From: Anaerolineae bacterium
GTDB lineage: Bacteria; Chloroflexota; Anaerolineae; Promineifilales; Promineifilaceae
Direction: 5' to 3'
DNA: 64,000 nucleotides
Assembly: GCA_023384415.1 (NCBI GenBank)
Contig: JAHDWJ010000004.1
Location: forward strand, 163,879 to 227,878
Shown: positions 9,701 through 17,435 of the stretch, piece after piece
Position numbering within the stretch: position 1 is the stretch's first letter
Layout of the letters: each line of letters opens with the position of its first letter
The notes under the pieces: model-generated
Told to the model about the DNA's origin: nothing
Seen by the model: the letters and a program-made list of their open reading frames with translations, nothing else
Databases searched by the model: none
Position numbers and translations under genes: made by a program

Positions 9701-10351
9701 GTAGCGGATGGTATCTATCTCATCCCCAAACAGTTCGATGCGGACCGGCAGGGTGTGGCTGTTGACCGGGTACAGGTCTAGTATCCCCCCCCGGCGGCTA
9801 AATTGGCCAGGAGCCTCGACGACGGTAACGGCTTCGTAGCCGCTTTCTTGCCAGGTTTGGAGCATTTTCTCCAGGTCGAACATCTGCCCTGGTTTGAGGA
9901 CGCGGGTGGCGGCGATGAAGCGGGCGCGGGGCAGTGTTTTTTGCAGCAGGGCGCGGGCGGAGGTGATGATGAGGGGGGGCGCGGCCGCAGGGATGAGCGG
10001 GTGTTGTCCGGCCAGCAAACGGGTGAAGACGGTGAGTCGGTCCAGGCGAGAGCGGCTGCTCCAGGGACCCCGTTCGTAGGGGAGCGGGGTTGGTTCGGTG
10101 AAGCGCAGGATGGCCCGCTCATCAGGCAGCCAGGTTTCCAGGCTCTGCTGCCATTGAGGCACGGCATCTACCCGCCCGGTGATGAGCAGGATGGGCCGGG
10201 TTTGGTCCAGGAAGAGGCGGGAAAGGATGGGAGCGCGGCCGCTGCTGGGCAGGCGCAATGGTTCGCGCTGCTGATTGTCACGCACCGCTTCATTCACCGG
10301 CTGGTAAGCAGGCAGTTGGTCAAAAATAGAGAGAATACCGGATAACGTCAT
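6758..10351 (-). CDS. mfd: Transcription-repair coupling factor Mfd
   Basis: 1197 residues, normal for Mfd. It removes stalled RNA polymerase from lesions and recruits UvrA. Domains in order: UvrB-like N-terminal part (about 30-400), the RNA-polymerase interaction domain starting IQPGDYIVHLEYGIGQFQGL near 510, the RecG-like translocase with Walker A GDVGYGKTEVALR, motif II DEEQRFG and TATPIPRT, then helicase motifs with RGRVGRG, and the TRCF C-terminal domain. The ATG at 10351 was preferred to one at 10447, because the extra 32 residues would be encoded by intergenic repeat DNA and the Mfd pattern starts at MTLSGILSIF. Six or seven octamers lie inside. Confidence 0.97.
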   Translation of the reverse strand: MTLSGILSIFDQLPAYQPVNEAVRDNQQREPLRLPSSGRAPILSRLFLDQTRPILLITGRVDAVPQWQQSLETWLPDERAILRFTEPTPLPYERGPWSSRSRLDRLTVFTRLLAGQHPLIPAAAPPLIITSARALLQKTLPRARFIAATRVLKPGQMFDLEKMLQTWQESGYEAVTVVEAPGQFSRRGGILDLYPVNSHTLPVRIELFGDEIDTIRYFDPTTQRSLDGQIAPVTRVIVPPAREAMPAVAQGLAAYLESEIEPDSDELPTWQDDIPSLLSGQPSPHLEYYLPLMYSQPGTLLDYLPENALVVVDDWLDLLAAARELHNHADQLANEQASLPPDYPNPLFAWDEMAERLTTRQPLILGDSAEGDGVPISELADHFQTGPRYGGQVRPLLAQLSSAQTNREMTILVSRQSQRLAELWRHETTSTTLHLPPALPASELPGLPETPITFVQGSLAEGFNLDVPGQSRLLLSLLTDAEIFGWKRPEPRKRFAPRAAAPETPFADIQPGDYIVHLEYGIGQFQGLVIRTVGGNEREYLQISYSGTDTLYVPVHHADRLSKWIGSEDRTPTINRLGEKGWKAAKARAQRAIDELADELIELYSTRETIPGHAFAPDTEWQAEMEASFPYRETEDQLRVIQEVKQDMERPYPMDRLVCGDVGYGKTEVALRAAFKAVMDGKQVAILVPTTILAQQHYLTFQERLKPFPVTVAMLSRFRTPHQQAETLKSLREGKVDVIIGTHRLLSDDVSFKDLGLLIVDEEQRFGVAHKERLKQLRTEVDVLTMTATPIPRTLYMGLAGVRDVSLIETPPLERLPVQTYVGESDDQLISRAILRELERGGQIFFVHNRVQSIEIIEKRLRKLVPEARIAIGHGQLPERKLEQIMEQFVNKEIDILVSTTIVENGLDIPNANTLIVDKAENFGLSQLYQLRGRVGRGNHLAYAYFFHSKWRSLGEDAQARLDSIAENTQLGAGYAIAMRDLEIRGAGDILGGQQSGHISEIGFDLYTRMLSRAVAQRKARRSGDPLPADIPDATLIDLPLAAYVPTDYIPDAALRLRLYRRMAQLDSLEKIDGMAGELADRFGPIPDPVDNLLYQLRIKILATRARISSIMSENGQIRIRMAGLEQLDRYHLQRRLGAAARVSRNAIWLNRDLPTHEWQINLVQILEKLENLNLAQPISEQDKTNNHFAYTVGNQS

Positions 10352-10382
10352 AAAAATAATTAATGGGTGAATTGTTGAATGG

Positions 10383-10530
10383 TTAATTGGGGCGTGTCTG
10401 CCGAGCGGTGTGGATGCTGGCACTGATGATGCGGCACAGTTGGTCACATTCGTCCAAGAGGGGCTCTAATCTATTTTCGGGTAAAAACTGGGTTTTGATC
10501 ATCATTTTTAACCAAATACGGGGGACTCAT
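10383..10530 (-). pseudogene. Remnant of a four-helix-bundle (S23/IVP) protein
   Basis: Minus-strand frame ending at the TAA at 10383-10385 reads IWLKMMIKTQFLPENRLEPL then LLDECDQLCRIISASIHTARQ. This matches the C-terminal third of the four-helix-bundle family derived from 23S rRNA intervening-sequence proteins (WLxLAIxxGxL...LLEECxxLxxxLxxSIxxxR). Everything before this third is missing, and a short repeat array abuts the break at 10535-10560. It lies between mfd and pth. Confidence 0.6.
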
Positions 10531-10549
10531 TTCATTGACAATTCCCCAA

Positions 10550-11140
10550 TTAATTATTAATCACTCCCCCATTATGCTGCGTCATCGCCAGTTCTATGCC
10601 CAATTGCAGGCAGGTTTCGATGGCTTTAAGGGTGCGCTGGAGTAAATCCTGGACGATGGGTAGTTCGTCGCGGGCGAATTGTTGCAGGACGTAGTTGGCC
10701 GGAGACATGCGCCCCGGTGGCCGGCCGATGCCCAGCCGGGCGCGGGGAAAATCGGGGCCGAGGTGTTGGATGAGGGATTTCATGCCATTATGGCCACCAG
10801 CCCCCCCTTTGCCCCGCAGTCGCAATGTTCCCAGAGGTAAATCCAATTCGTCAAAAACGACCAGCACGTTCTCGACCGGCACTTTGTAAAAGTTGACCAT
10901 CGGCCCCACAGAAAGGCCGCTAATGTTCATGCCCGTTTGTGGTTTAGCCAGGATGACGGGCCGCCCAGCAATATAGCCGCTGCCGACGATGGCTTTGTTC
11001 TGGACGCGGGAGAGTTCGATGCTGTGTGCGGCCGCGAGCTTATCCACCGCCATAAAGCCGATATTGTGCCGGGTATGGGCGTATTGTCGTCCTGGGTTGC
11101 CTAGACCAACAATCAGGGCTTTTTCAAGGGAGATGGTCAT
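10550..11140 (-). CDS. pth: Peptidyl-tRNA hydrolase
   Basis: 196 residues, typical for Pth. It recycles peptidyl-tRNA released by ribosome drop-off. Seen: VGLGNPGRQYAHTRHNIGFM at the N-terminus with the catalytic His, KPQTGMNISG with the substrate-binding Asn, and the conserved VVFDELDLPLGTLRLRGKGG plus GGHNGMKSLI. The ATG at 11140 opens directly into the family motif. A longer frame to 11215 adds only residues encoded by the TTGGTGTA repeat array (HTNTPIYQYTNTP), so it was rejected. Confidence 0.95.
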   Translation of the reverse strand: MTISLEKALIVGLGNPGRQYAHTRHNIGFMAVDKLAAAHSIELSRVQNKAIVGSGYIAGRPVILAKPQTGMNISGLSVGPMVNFYKVPVENVLVVFDELDLPLGTLRLRGKGGAGGHNGMKSLIQHLGPDFPRARLGIGRPPGRMSPANYVLQQFARDELPIVQDLLQRTLKAIETCLQLGIELAMTQHNGGVINN

Positions 11141-11225
11141 GGGTGTATTGGTGTATTGGTATATTGGTGTGTTGGTGTGTTGGTGTATTGAAATGACGAT
11201 GACTAATACACTCATATACTAACAA
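11141..11225. repeat. TTGGTGTA-type 8-base tandem array
   Basis: Six or more degenerate copies of TGTATTGG (with TATATTGG and TGTGTTGG variants) at 11143-11190, then a partly complementary stretch (ACTAATACACTCATATACTA) at 11200-11222 that could pair with it. Fills the gap upstream of pth. The same unit recurs near 42570-42640 and 54440-54480. Confidence 0.75.
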
Positions 11226-11237
11226 CTAATAACAGCG

Positions 11238-12071
11238 TCATCTATTAAGCCGCGCGGAGAGCTGTCGCCAGCCCAGGCGGAAGAGAAAGCGGAGCAGTAA
11301 ATAGCTGCCGAAGGCCAGAAAGGCGTATAAAGCTAGCCGCACCCCAATCCAAAAAGCAGAGCCAAAGCCGCTGGTATCAAGGGCGGCGATTTGCCCCAGC
11401 ACCCCGCCTTCGCTGCTCTCCCCGGCCGGCGGGGTGGCCACACCGATAGGGCTTTCGGGAGTGGCCGGCCGCGTCGGGGTAGGGAAGGGGGTTAGTGAGG
11501 GCAGGATGGCCGGGACCGGTGTTTCGATAGGGGAGAGCTGGTCTGGGGTCGCGGCCGCGTCCGGGGTTGGTTCAGCTTCATCCGGCGTTGGCGTCGGCGT
11601 GGGGCTGCTGTTGCTAATCGTCAGCCCGGTGACGAAATATTCATCATAATTGTAATCTTGCCGCACCACCCGCAGCCGCAGTTGGTACGCCCCATCAGGG
11701 AAAACGGGGGCATTGGCATTGCGGCCAACCGTCGTATCCCACACCGCCAGGGTACCCCCTACCACTGGCTGGCTGCCTTCGGCAAACACAATCCAACCTG
11801 CTTCTGCGGCCGCCTGGCGTAGGAAGGCTACTTCATAACGCAAAAATTGGGGGTGGGTGGCCGTCCCCTCTACAATTACTACTTCGCTGAGAATGTCCCC
11901 GGTGGCTGGGCTGGTGATGCCGTTGTTTTGAGCCAGGATGGGCTGCGGCCGCGACAGCAGCAGGATGAAGAAAAGGGACACGACGACCAGGCGATAGAGC
12001 GACGGGGCGAAGATCGTGGTCACTTTGAGGAAGAAACCGGGCCAACGGGAAAAAAATCGGATTGTATTCAT
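11238..12071 (-). CDS. Membrane-anchored extracellular protein with PT-rich stalk
   Basis: 277 residues. A hydrophobic signal or anchor near residues 20-45 is followed by an Ig-like or beta-sandwich domain (about 50-150: VIVEGTATHPQFLRYEVAFL, FPDGAYQLRLRVVRQD), a Thr/Pro linker (about 155-215, TPTPTPDEAEPTPDAA), and a C-terminal helix (IGVRLALYAFLAFGSYLLLRFLF) with an Arg-rich cytoplasmic tail. AGGAG precedes the ATG. This layout, ectodomain on a flexible stalk, is frequent in Chloroflexota. The ligand is unknown. There is no link to pth beyond adjacency. Confidence 0.75.
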   Translation of the reverse strand: MNTIRFFSRWPGFFLKVTTIFAPSLYRLVVVSLFFILLLSRPQPILAQNNGITSPATGDILSEVVIVEGTATHPQFLRYEVAFLRQAAAEAGWIVFAEGSQPVVGGTLAVWDTTVGRNANAPVFPDGAYQLRLRVVRQDYNYDEYFVTGLTISNSSPTPTPTPDEAEPTPDAAATPDQLSPIETPVPAILPSLTPFPTPTRPATPESPIGVATPPAGESSEGGVLGQIAALDTSGFGSAFWIGVRLALYAFLAFGSYLLLRFLFRLGWRQLSARLNR

Positions 12072-12433
12072 TGTTATTTGCTCCTGCTACCATCAGCTTA
12101 AGGAGGTTCTTGGCCGCAGACGGCTCAGAATGACATCGCAGTTACTTAAGCCACAAATTCTTTTTCTTAAGACAGAAGCAGGCAAAATAAGCACGTAAGT
12201 CTACCATAACTGAGGGAAGGGTGACAAACAAGCGTGAAACGTGAAAACGTGATGCGTGAGGAGAAAAAAATCACGCATCAGTTACTATAACATTTATTAA
12301 CCGCTGCCAGATGCCTCACCTGAGAATCGCGTGGGAGTCGTGGGGCAGCCGTTGTCCGGGGGTTTGGGCAGGCATTATAATGCAAGGTGACGGAGCTTGT
12401 AAGAACTCAAAACCAAGAACTCGAAACGAAACT
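12072..12433. promoter_or_regulatory. Gap with CGTGAAA repeats and a candidate promoter
   Basis: A 362-base divergent gap. Around 12230-12282 there are CGTGAAA-like repeats and a facing copy (AATCACGCATCAG). TTGTCC at 12352-12357, an 18-base spacer and TATAAT at 12376-12381 make a plausible promoter for the plus-strand gene at 12434. No gene was found here. Confidence 0.4.
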
Positions 12434-14161
12434 ATGAATAAATTACGACGATGGACAGGTGTAGGCATGTTATTGTTGGCGGTTGTGGGGGTGGTCTGGC
12501 TTGCCCCGCAAGGAATACCGTTAGCTGGCTCGTCTCAGGCCCCGGTGGGTCATCATGGGTGGTCACTATTGGACGCGGCCGCAACTCCCATGACCCTTAC
12601 CCATACCTTAGACCTGGTAGCTCCCGTCACCGTGAACCTGGCCGACCTGCCCCCCAGCACCCCGTATGATCAATGGCATCACCAGGGAAATATCGGCCCC
12701 AATGAGGTAGAACTGCGGACGATTGAGGCATGGGAGCAGTTATGGGCTGAGGCGGCGAACTTGCCGGTGAGTGATCAGGTGGCCTGGGTGGGGGACGCGG
12801 CCGCGTTCCAGCCCACCACTATTCTCACCGGTTTTGCGACCCTCGATTTCAGCCAATGTTGTGGCGGTGGCAGCCTCACCCCACCTGATCCGATGATGGC
12901 TGTAGGCACACACCATCTGCTTGTCGCCGTCAACCAGGCGTTTGCCATCTATGACAAAAACGGCGCGTTCCTGCTCGGCCCCATCACTCTTTCCGCCCTC
13001 TTCTCTCCGTTGGGAGCTGGCAACAGTTGTAACGTAGCTCCGTTTGATCCTCAGGTGTTGTACGACGAGGCGACCGGCCGTTTTCTTTTAACAGCCGATG
13101 GCAACGGCACTGCCCTTTGTCTGGCTGTCTCCCAATCAGGCAACCCAACTGGGGCCTGGCATGTGTGGAAATTTGACACCGGCCCAGGCTTTTTTGATTT
13201 TCCCCAGGCTGGCATTGGGCGGAATGAACTATTTGTGGGGGCCAACAATTACAATGCCCCCGGTGGCGTGGGGCAGATTTACGCCATCCGCAAATCCCCT
13301 CTGTATGCCGGGTTGCCCGTCTCCGCGACAGTACGAACCTTGAACCCGACGCTGATCAATCCATCGCCGACGCCCCTCCATTTGCACGGCTTTAACCAGG
13401 GCACCTGGCCTTCCTCTGGTCCCCATTATTTTCTGGCTCACCATTACGACAACCATATATACACTCTATACGCCTGGAATGATCCGTTTGGGGTCAATAC
13501 CCTGACAACGGTAGCGACCTTTGATCTGACGGCGACATCGGGGGTTGCGGTGGGAACGCCCCTGATCATGCCGCAAAAAGATGGCAACTACATTGGCGGC
13601 CGGCCGGGGCAGGGGCTTATTGATGCTCGCCAATGGGATTTGGAATACCGCAATGGCTATCTCTGGACGACAATGCACGTCAGTTGTAATCCAGGCGGGG
13701 GATCGGTCAATTGTATTCGCTGGGCTAAAATTGAACCGACTACTGGTTCTATTGTCCAGTCAGGGGTGTTGGGCAGCCCTGGGGTGTATCGGGCCTATCC
13801 TGATTTGATGGTAGATCATCAAAACAATCTGGCTCTGGTTTATGCCCGGCTCACTGCAAGCAGTTATCCTGGGGCCTATTTTACTTGTCGGGGAAGCCAT
13901 GATCAGCCAGGTGTTCCCTGGTTAGAAGCTCCGGTTAAGCAGGGGGAGGTGGTGTATCAATCGTATGATTTGCCCCCATACCGGTGGGGGGATTACCTTA
14001 CCCTGACTATTGACCCGGATGGCGTGACGTTTTGGGCTATTGGGCAGTACAGCAAAAATATTGCTACCGTTTCTCGTTGGGGAACCTATGTGGCGGCTTT
14101 CACCTATGCCGATTGCCCATATGTCACTGAAGCGGTTTATCTACCTTTGATAATTCGCTGA
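12434..14161 (+). CDS. Secreted protein with signal peptide and YLPLI tail
   Basis: 575 residues from an ATG at 12434, chosen because it begins a clean signal peptide (MNKLRRWTGVGMLLLAVVGV, ending near the Ala/Gly-rich AGSSQA). The mature part has blades such as PQVLYDEATGRFLLTADGNG, LVYARL and GDYLTLTIDPDGVTFWAIGQY, seen in secreted propeller-like proteins. Cysteines occur in pairs (FSQCCGGG, SCNP, VNCIR), consistent with an extracellular location. It ends with VYLPLIIR, like the LVIVD protein at 48836. No catalytic motif was recognised. Octamers occur only in the first 370 bases of the gene. Confidence 0.65.
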   Translation: MNKLRRWTGVGMLLLAVVGVVWLAPQGIPLAGSSQAPVGHHGWSLLDAAATPMTLTHTLDLVAPVTVNLADLPPSTPYDQWHHQGNIGPNEVELRTIEAWEQLWAEAANLPVSDQVAWVGDAAAFQPTTILTGFATLDFSQCCGGGSLTPPDPMMAVGTHHLLVAVNQAFAIYDKNGAFLLGPITLSALFSPLGAGNSCNVAPFDPQVLYDEATGRFLLTADGNGTALCLAVSQSGNPTGAWHVWKFDTGPGFFDFPQAGIGRNELFVGANNYNAPGGVGQIYAIRKSPLYAGLPVSATVRTLNPTLINPSPTPLHLHGFNQGTWPSSGPHYFLAHHYDNHIYTLYAWNDPFGVNTLTTVATFDLTATSGVAVGTPLIMPQKDGNYIGGRPGQGLIDARQWDLEYRNGYLWTTMHVSCNPGGGSVNCIRWAKIEPTTGSIVQSGVLGSPGVYRAYPDLMVDHQNNLALVYARLTASSYPGAYFTCRGSHDQPGVPWLEAPVKQGEVVYQSYDLPPYRWGDYLTLTIDPDGVTFWAIGQYSKNIATVSRWGTYVAAFTYADCPYVTEAVYLPLIIR

Positions 14162-14302
14162 ATTGGGCGGCAGCAATTCTCAATTTTAGAACCGGTTGTA
14201 CGGAATGGTCTCGTTTGACCAAAACCGTGGCCTATCTGCCCTGCCCCTATATTCATTTCTGGGCCAATTGAGAATTGTTGATTGGGTGGGGATGCTCTTG
14301 GC

Positions 14303-15406
14303 TTAGGGAAAGAGGATGACCCCGCGAGCGATATGCCCCGTCAACATATCGGCATACGCCTCATTGATCTGTTCCAGGGAGTAGGTTCGGGAAACCAGGC
14401 CATCTAAAGGAAGCTGCCCGGCCCGGTACAGGTTGGCATACAAGGGAAAATCGCGGGCGGTGTTGGCCGAACCGTAATAAGAGCCAGTAACCGTTTTCTC
14501 CTGCCGGGTGATGATGGCCCCCGGCAGATTGGTGCCGCTGCCCATCGGCGAAACCCCTACCAAAACGACCATTCCCCCTGGCCGTGCTGCTTCCAGGCAT
14601 TGCTCTTGCACTTGGGGCAGCCCAATCGCTTCAAACACATAATCGGCCCCCCGCCCTTCGGTCAATTGGCGGATAGCGGCAGTGGTATCACGGCTGGCTA
14701 AAAGAGGGTGGGTTGCCCCAAACTGCCGGGCGAGATCGGCTTTGGTCTTATTGGTATCAATGGCGATTATCTGGCTGGCCCCGGCCAATTTGGCCCCCAT
14801 GATGATGCTGAGACCTACCCCGCCCGCCCCATAGACAGCGACGGTACTGCCCGGCTTTACTCTAGCGGTGTTGAGAACGGCTCCAACCCCGGTGGTGACG
14901 GCACAACCAATGAGGGCAGCAATGGGGAGCGGCACCTCTTGGGGCAAAGGAATACAGCAGGGTTCGGGCACGACGACGTATTCGGCGAAGCAGGCCAACG
15001 CGCTGAAATGGTAGACGGGCTGACCGTTGTGGGAAAGGCGGGTGGTGCCGTCCATCATGGTACCTGCCCACAGGGGGCCAATGTAGGCAGCACATAGGCT
15101 GGGGCGGTCGTTGAGACAGTAAAAGCAGCGGCCGCAACTTGGGGCCCAGTTCAGCGCCACATGATCTCCCACCCGAATCCGGCTAACCCCCTCACCCACT
15201 TGCACTACCACCCCGGCCCCCTCGTGGCCGGGTACGACTGGGGTGACATGGCGGGTAGCTCCGGTCATTAAATGCCAATCGCTGTGGCAAACACCCGCGG
15301 CCGCGACCTTCACTAACACCTCACCTGCTTGCGGGGCAGCCAACTCTAACATCTCGACTTGAAAGGGAACACCTGGCTCATAAAAAACAGCAGCTTTGAT
15401 TTTCAT
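14303..15406 (-). CDS. Zinc-dependent medium-chain alcohol dehydrogenase
   Basis: 367 residues of the class III-like Zn-ADH family. Seen: catalytic zinc site GVCHSDWH and GHEGAGVV, structural zinc cysteines in CGRCFYCLNDRPSLC, and the nucleotide fold AVYGAGGVGLSIIMGAKLAG followed by an acidic IAIDTNKTK that favours NAD over NADP. It oxidises alcohols or formaldehyde-type adducts in the cytosol; the substrate is not certain. ACAAGG precedes the ATG. It is separated from the next minus-strand gene by REP-like hairpins. Confidence 0.92.
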   Translation of the reverse strand: MKIKAAVFYEPGVPFQVEMLELAAPQAGEVLVKVAAAGVCHSDWHLMTGATRHVTPVVPGHEGAGVVVQVGEGVSRIRVGDHVALNWAPSCGRCFYCLNDRPSLCAAYIGPLWAGTMMDGTTRLSHNGQPVYHFSALACFAEYVVVPEPCCIPLPQEVPLPIAALIGCAVTTGVGAVLNTARVKPGSTVAVYGAGGVGLSIIMGAKLAGASQIIAIDTNKTKADLARQFGATHPLLASRDTTAAIRQLTEGRGADYVFEAIGLPQVQEQCLEAARPGGMVVLVGVSPMGSGTNLPGAIITRQEKTVTGSYYGSANTARDFPLYANLYRAGQLPLDGLVSRTYSLEQINEAYADMLTGHIARGVILFP

Positions 15407-15445
15407 GAGGAAACCTTGTAGAAGAGTCGCATAATGGCAAAGTCC

Positions 15446-15549
15446 GCCCGGACGTGGAACGTCCGGGCTAAAAATACCAAGGCCGATGGCCTATGGCTGC
15501 AGCAGCCCGTAGGGCTTCGCATGTTTAGCCCGGCGGTTTACCGCCGGGC
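15446..15549. repeat. REP/BIME-like cluster of GC-rich hairpins
   Basis: Outer hairpin 1 has perfect 10-base arms GCCCGGACGT/ACGTCCGGGC (15446-15468). Outer hairpin 2 has perfect 10-base arms GCCCGGCGGT/ACCGCCGGGC (15528-15549). Between them lie smaller ones (GGCCGATGGCC near 15481 and AGCCCGTAGGGCT at 15504-15516). The two outer palindromes share GCCCGG ends and face each other, as in bacterial interspersed mosaic elements mobilised by REP-associated tyrosine transposases. The end of the enolase-superfamily gene runs into it. Confidence 0.65.
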
Positions 15550-16688
15550 GGGTCTACTTGAAACTCAGCCAGCCTGTCCCACTCCAGGGTAACACCCAGG
15601 CCAGGTTTGCTAGACAGGGTGATGAGGCCGTTGGCGTCTGGGTAGATGGGTTCAGGTAGGATGAAATCGCGCCGTTCGGGGGTCCAGCCGGGGGGATCGT
15701 AAGGGTATTCGATGAATGGAGCAGTGGAAACAGCGGCCGCAACGTGCAAATTAGCCAGTAGCACCAGCCCATCCCCCCAGCTGTGCGGGGAGTAAATGGC
15801 CCCGGCCGCCTGCGCCATTTTGGCTAAATCGCGGCCGCGTAAAATCCCTGTACTCCACACCACATCCGGCTGGTACACATCCAACGAACCGTGCTGGAGA
15901 TATTGCCGCAGTTCGGCGAACTCCCGATTACCCTCTCCCCCGGCAATACGTACTTTGGTGCGCTGGCGCAGGGCTGCCAATCCGTGAAAATCGTGCCGGT
16001 GAAGCGGCTCTTCCAGCCAATACACCCCCAACTCGGCCAGGGCGTCAGCCACCCAGAGGGCGGTCTTAAAATCCCAGGGCGCGGCCGCGTCCCAGGGCAT
16101 TTGCCACCCCTGATTGGCATCTACCAAAATTTCCATCTCAGCCCCAACCGCCTGCCGTACCGCCTGAACAACGGCAATATCTTGGCGCACATCGGCGGCG
16201 TGGAAGCGGATTTTTAGGGCGGGGAACCCCATCGCCTGGAGCTGTTGGGCCGATTCCGCCCGGGCCGCAGGGGGCAAACGGCTGCCGGTAGAAGCATACG
16301 GGCGAACATGGGGGGTGCGGCCGCCGAGCATCTGCCACAGTGGTAAGCCGCTGATTTGCCCCATTAAATCCCATAGAGCCAGTTCCAGCGGCCACATCCG
16401 GCCATAGTGGAACTGCAAATTGTCGAGCAGATGAACATGCCGCTCAATGGCAAATGGGTCTTGGCCCAAGAAAAGGGATTCATGCCCGGCAAACCCCAGC
16501 ATGGCATCCCCGGCCCCAACTCCTTCATATTCCCCAGCCCGGACGCGGACAAGGGTGGTGGTGTGGTGGGTACGCGGCCGCGGGTCCCAAGAGGCATGAA
16601 ACGGTGGATCCAGGGGCAGCCGATAATGGCGGATTTCGATAGCTTCAAGTAAAGGAGTCATCGTTCGGTCGGTTTTCAGAACAGTCAC
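15525..16688 (-). CDS. Enolase-superfamily enzyme (mandelate racemase/muconate lactonizing type)
   Basis: 387 residues from a GTG at 16688, or 378 from the ATG at 16661, which may be the real start. The capping domain is followed by a TIM barrel with general base in ALKIRFHA, metal ligands in EILVDANQGW, YWLEEPLHRHD and RIAGGEGN, and a His in YSPHSWGDG, matching the MR/MLE subgroups. It abstracts an alpha proton from a carboxylate substrate, probably a sugar acid or related compound. The last residues (PGGKPPG) are encoded by the REP-like hairpin and may be an extension. Confidence 0.85.
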   Translation of the reverse strand: MTVLKTDRTMTPLLEAIEIRHYRLPLDPPFHASWDPRPRTHHTTTLVRVRAGEYEGVGAGDAMLGFAGHESLFLGQDPFAIERHVHLLDNLQFHYGRMWPLELALWDLMGQISGLPLWQMLGGRTPHVRPYASTGSRLPPAARAESAQQLQAMGFPALKIRFHAADVRQDIAVVQAVRQAVGAEMEILVDANQGWQMPWDAAAPWDFKTALWVADALAELGVYWLEEPLHRHDFHGLAALRQRTKVRIAGGEGNREFAELRQYLQHGSLDVYQPDVVWSTGILRGRDLAKMAQAAGAIYSPHSWGDGLVLLANLHVAAAVSTAPFIEYPYDPPGWTPERRDFILPEPIYPDANGLITLSSKPGLGVTLEWDRLAEFQVDPPGGKPPG

Positions 16689-16849
16689 GCCTTTTTACCC
16701 TAGAACTGATATAATCACAATCGAACACAAGCTATAGCTTTTAGGAAAGGGATTTTGGGCTATAACGTGGACATTATAGTGAGGCTAAAATTCGTTCCTA
16801 CCTCCAATTCGTTGTTGTAATCCTGACTATATCTCAATAGAGGTAAACT

Positions 16850-17137
16850 ATGCGGCGTGAAGCCATACTACATACTTTGCACGCACACAAACAACAATTG
16901 GCGGCAAAATACGGAGTTATCCGCCTGGGCGTTTTTGGTTCCGTGGCCCGAGGTCAGGCCACCGAGGCCAGTGATGTTGATATTATTGTCGAGATGCCCC
17001 CTGATCTATTCAAAATGGTACATATAAAAGAGGAGCTAGAACAGCTATTAGGGGTTCCCGTTGACTTGATTCGACAAAACAAGCATCTAAATGCCTTGCT
17101 CAAGAGCAGAATTGATAATGAAGCGATCTACGTCTGA
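16850..17137 (+). CDS. mntA: MNT-domain antitoxin (minimal nucleotidyltransferase)
   Basis: 95 residues. It holds the complete minimal nucleotidyltransferase signature GS-x10-DxD (GSVARGQATEASDVD) plus a third acidic residue near DLIRQ. Family knowledge: such MntA proteins neutralise a HepT RNase partner by adding AMP to it. GAGG lies seven bases upstream of the ATG. The gene overlaps the start of the partner by 20 bases. The active site looks intact although the partner is broken. Confidence 0.85.
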   Translation: MRREAILHTLHAHKQQLAAKYGVIRLGVFGSVARGQATEASDVDIIVEMPPDLFKMVHIKEELEQLLGVPVDLIRQNKHLNALLKSRIDNEAIYV

Positions 17138-17413
17138 TCCGGAATTACTCCTTGCCATATTAGACAACATTCTTACGGCTATCGAACGTATTGAACGACG
17201 ATTCGTAGGGATTGCCAATGCTGATGATTTTGTTCTCTTGAGTTAGCCTCCCAATATCCCCAGGTTGACTGGAAAGGAGCAAAGGGCATTCGGGATTTCT
17301 TGAGCCACAATTACTTTGTTTTGGATGCAGAAGTGATTTTCGATGTGTGCCAGAACAAAATTTCAGGAGTGAAGCAAGCAATTCTCGACCTGCAAAGCAA
17401 ATATTCCATTTGA
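17118..17413 (+). pseudogene. hepT: HepT (HEPN) toxin, internally deleted and frameshifted
   Basis: Starts inside the end of the MNT gene (ATG 17118). The first frame reads 42 codons (LAILDNILTAIERIERRF) and stops at TAG 17244-17246. A second frame then continues LASQYPQVDWKGAKGIRDF to TGA 17411-17413 and still carries the HEPN RNase motif RDFLSHNY (Rx4HxY). Compared with HepT proteins of about 110-135 residues, the stretch that normally carries the IGE-type helix is missing at the join. So the toxin looks inactivated by a deletion while the antitoxin remains. Confidence 0.75.
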
Positions 17414-17435
17414 TCATGCGGCTATCCCAAACAGT

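Noticed and set aside
10352-10447. Longer Mfd start at 10447
   Set aside because: The extra 32 residues come from gap repeat DNA and do not match Mfd; the domain begins at the ATG at 10351.
11141-11215. Longer Pth start at 11215
   Set aside because: The added residues are encoded by the TTGGTGTA array; Pth signature starts a few residues after 11140.
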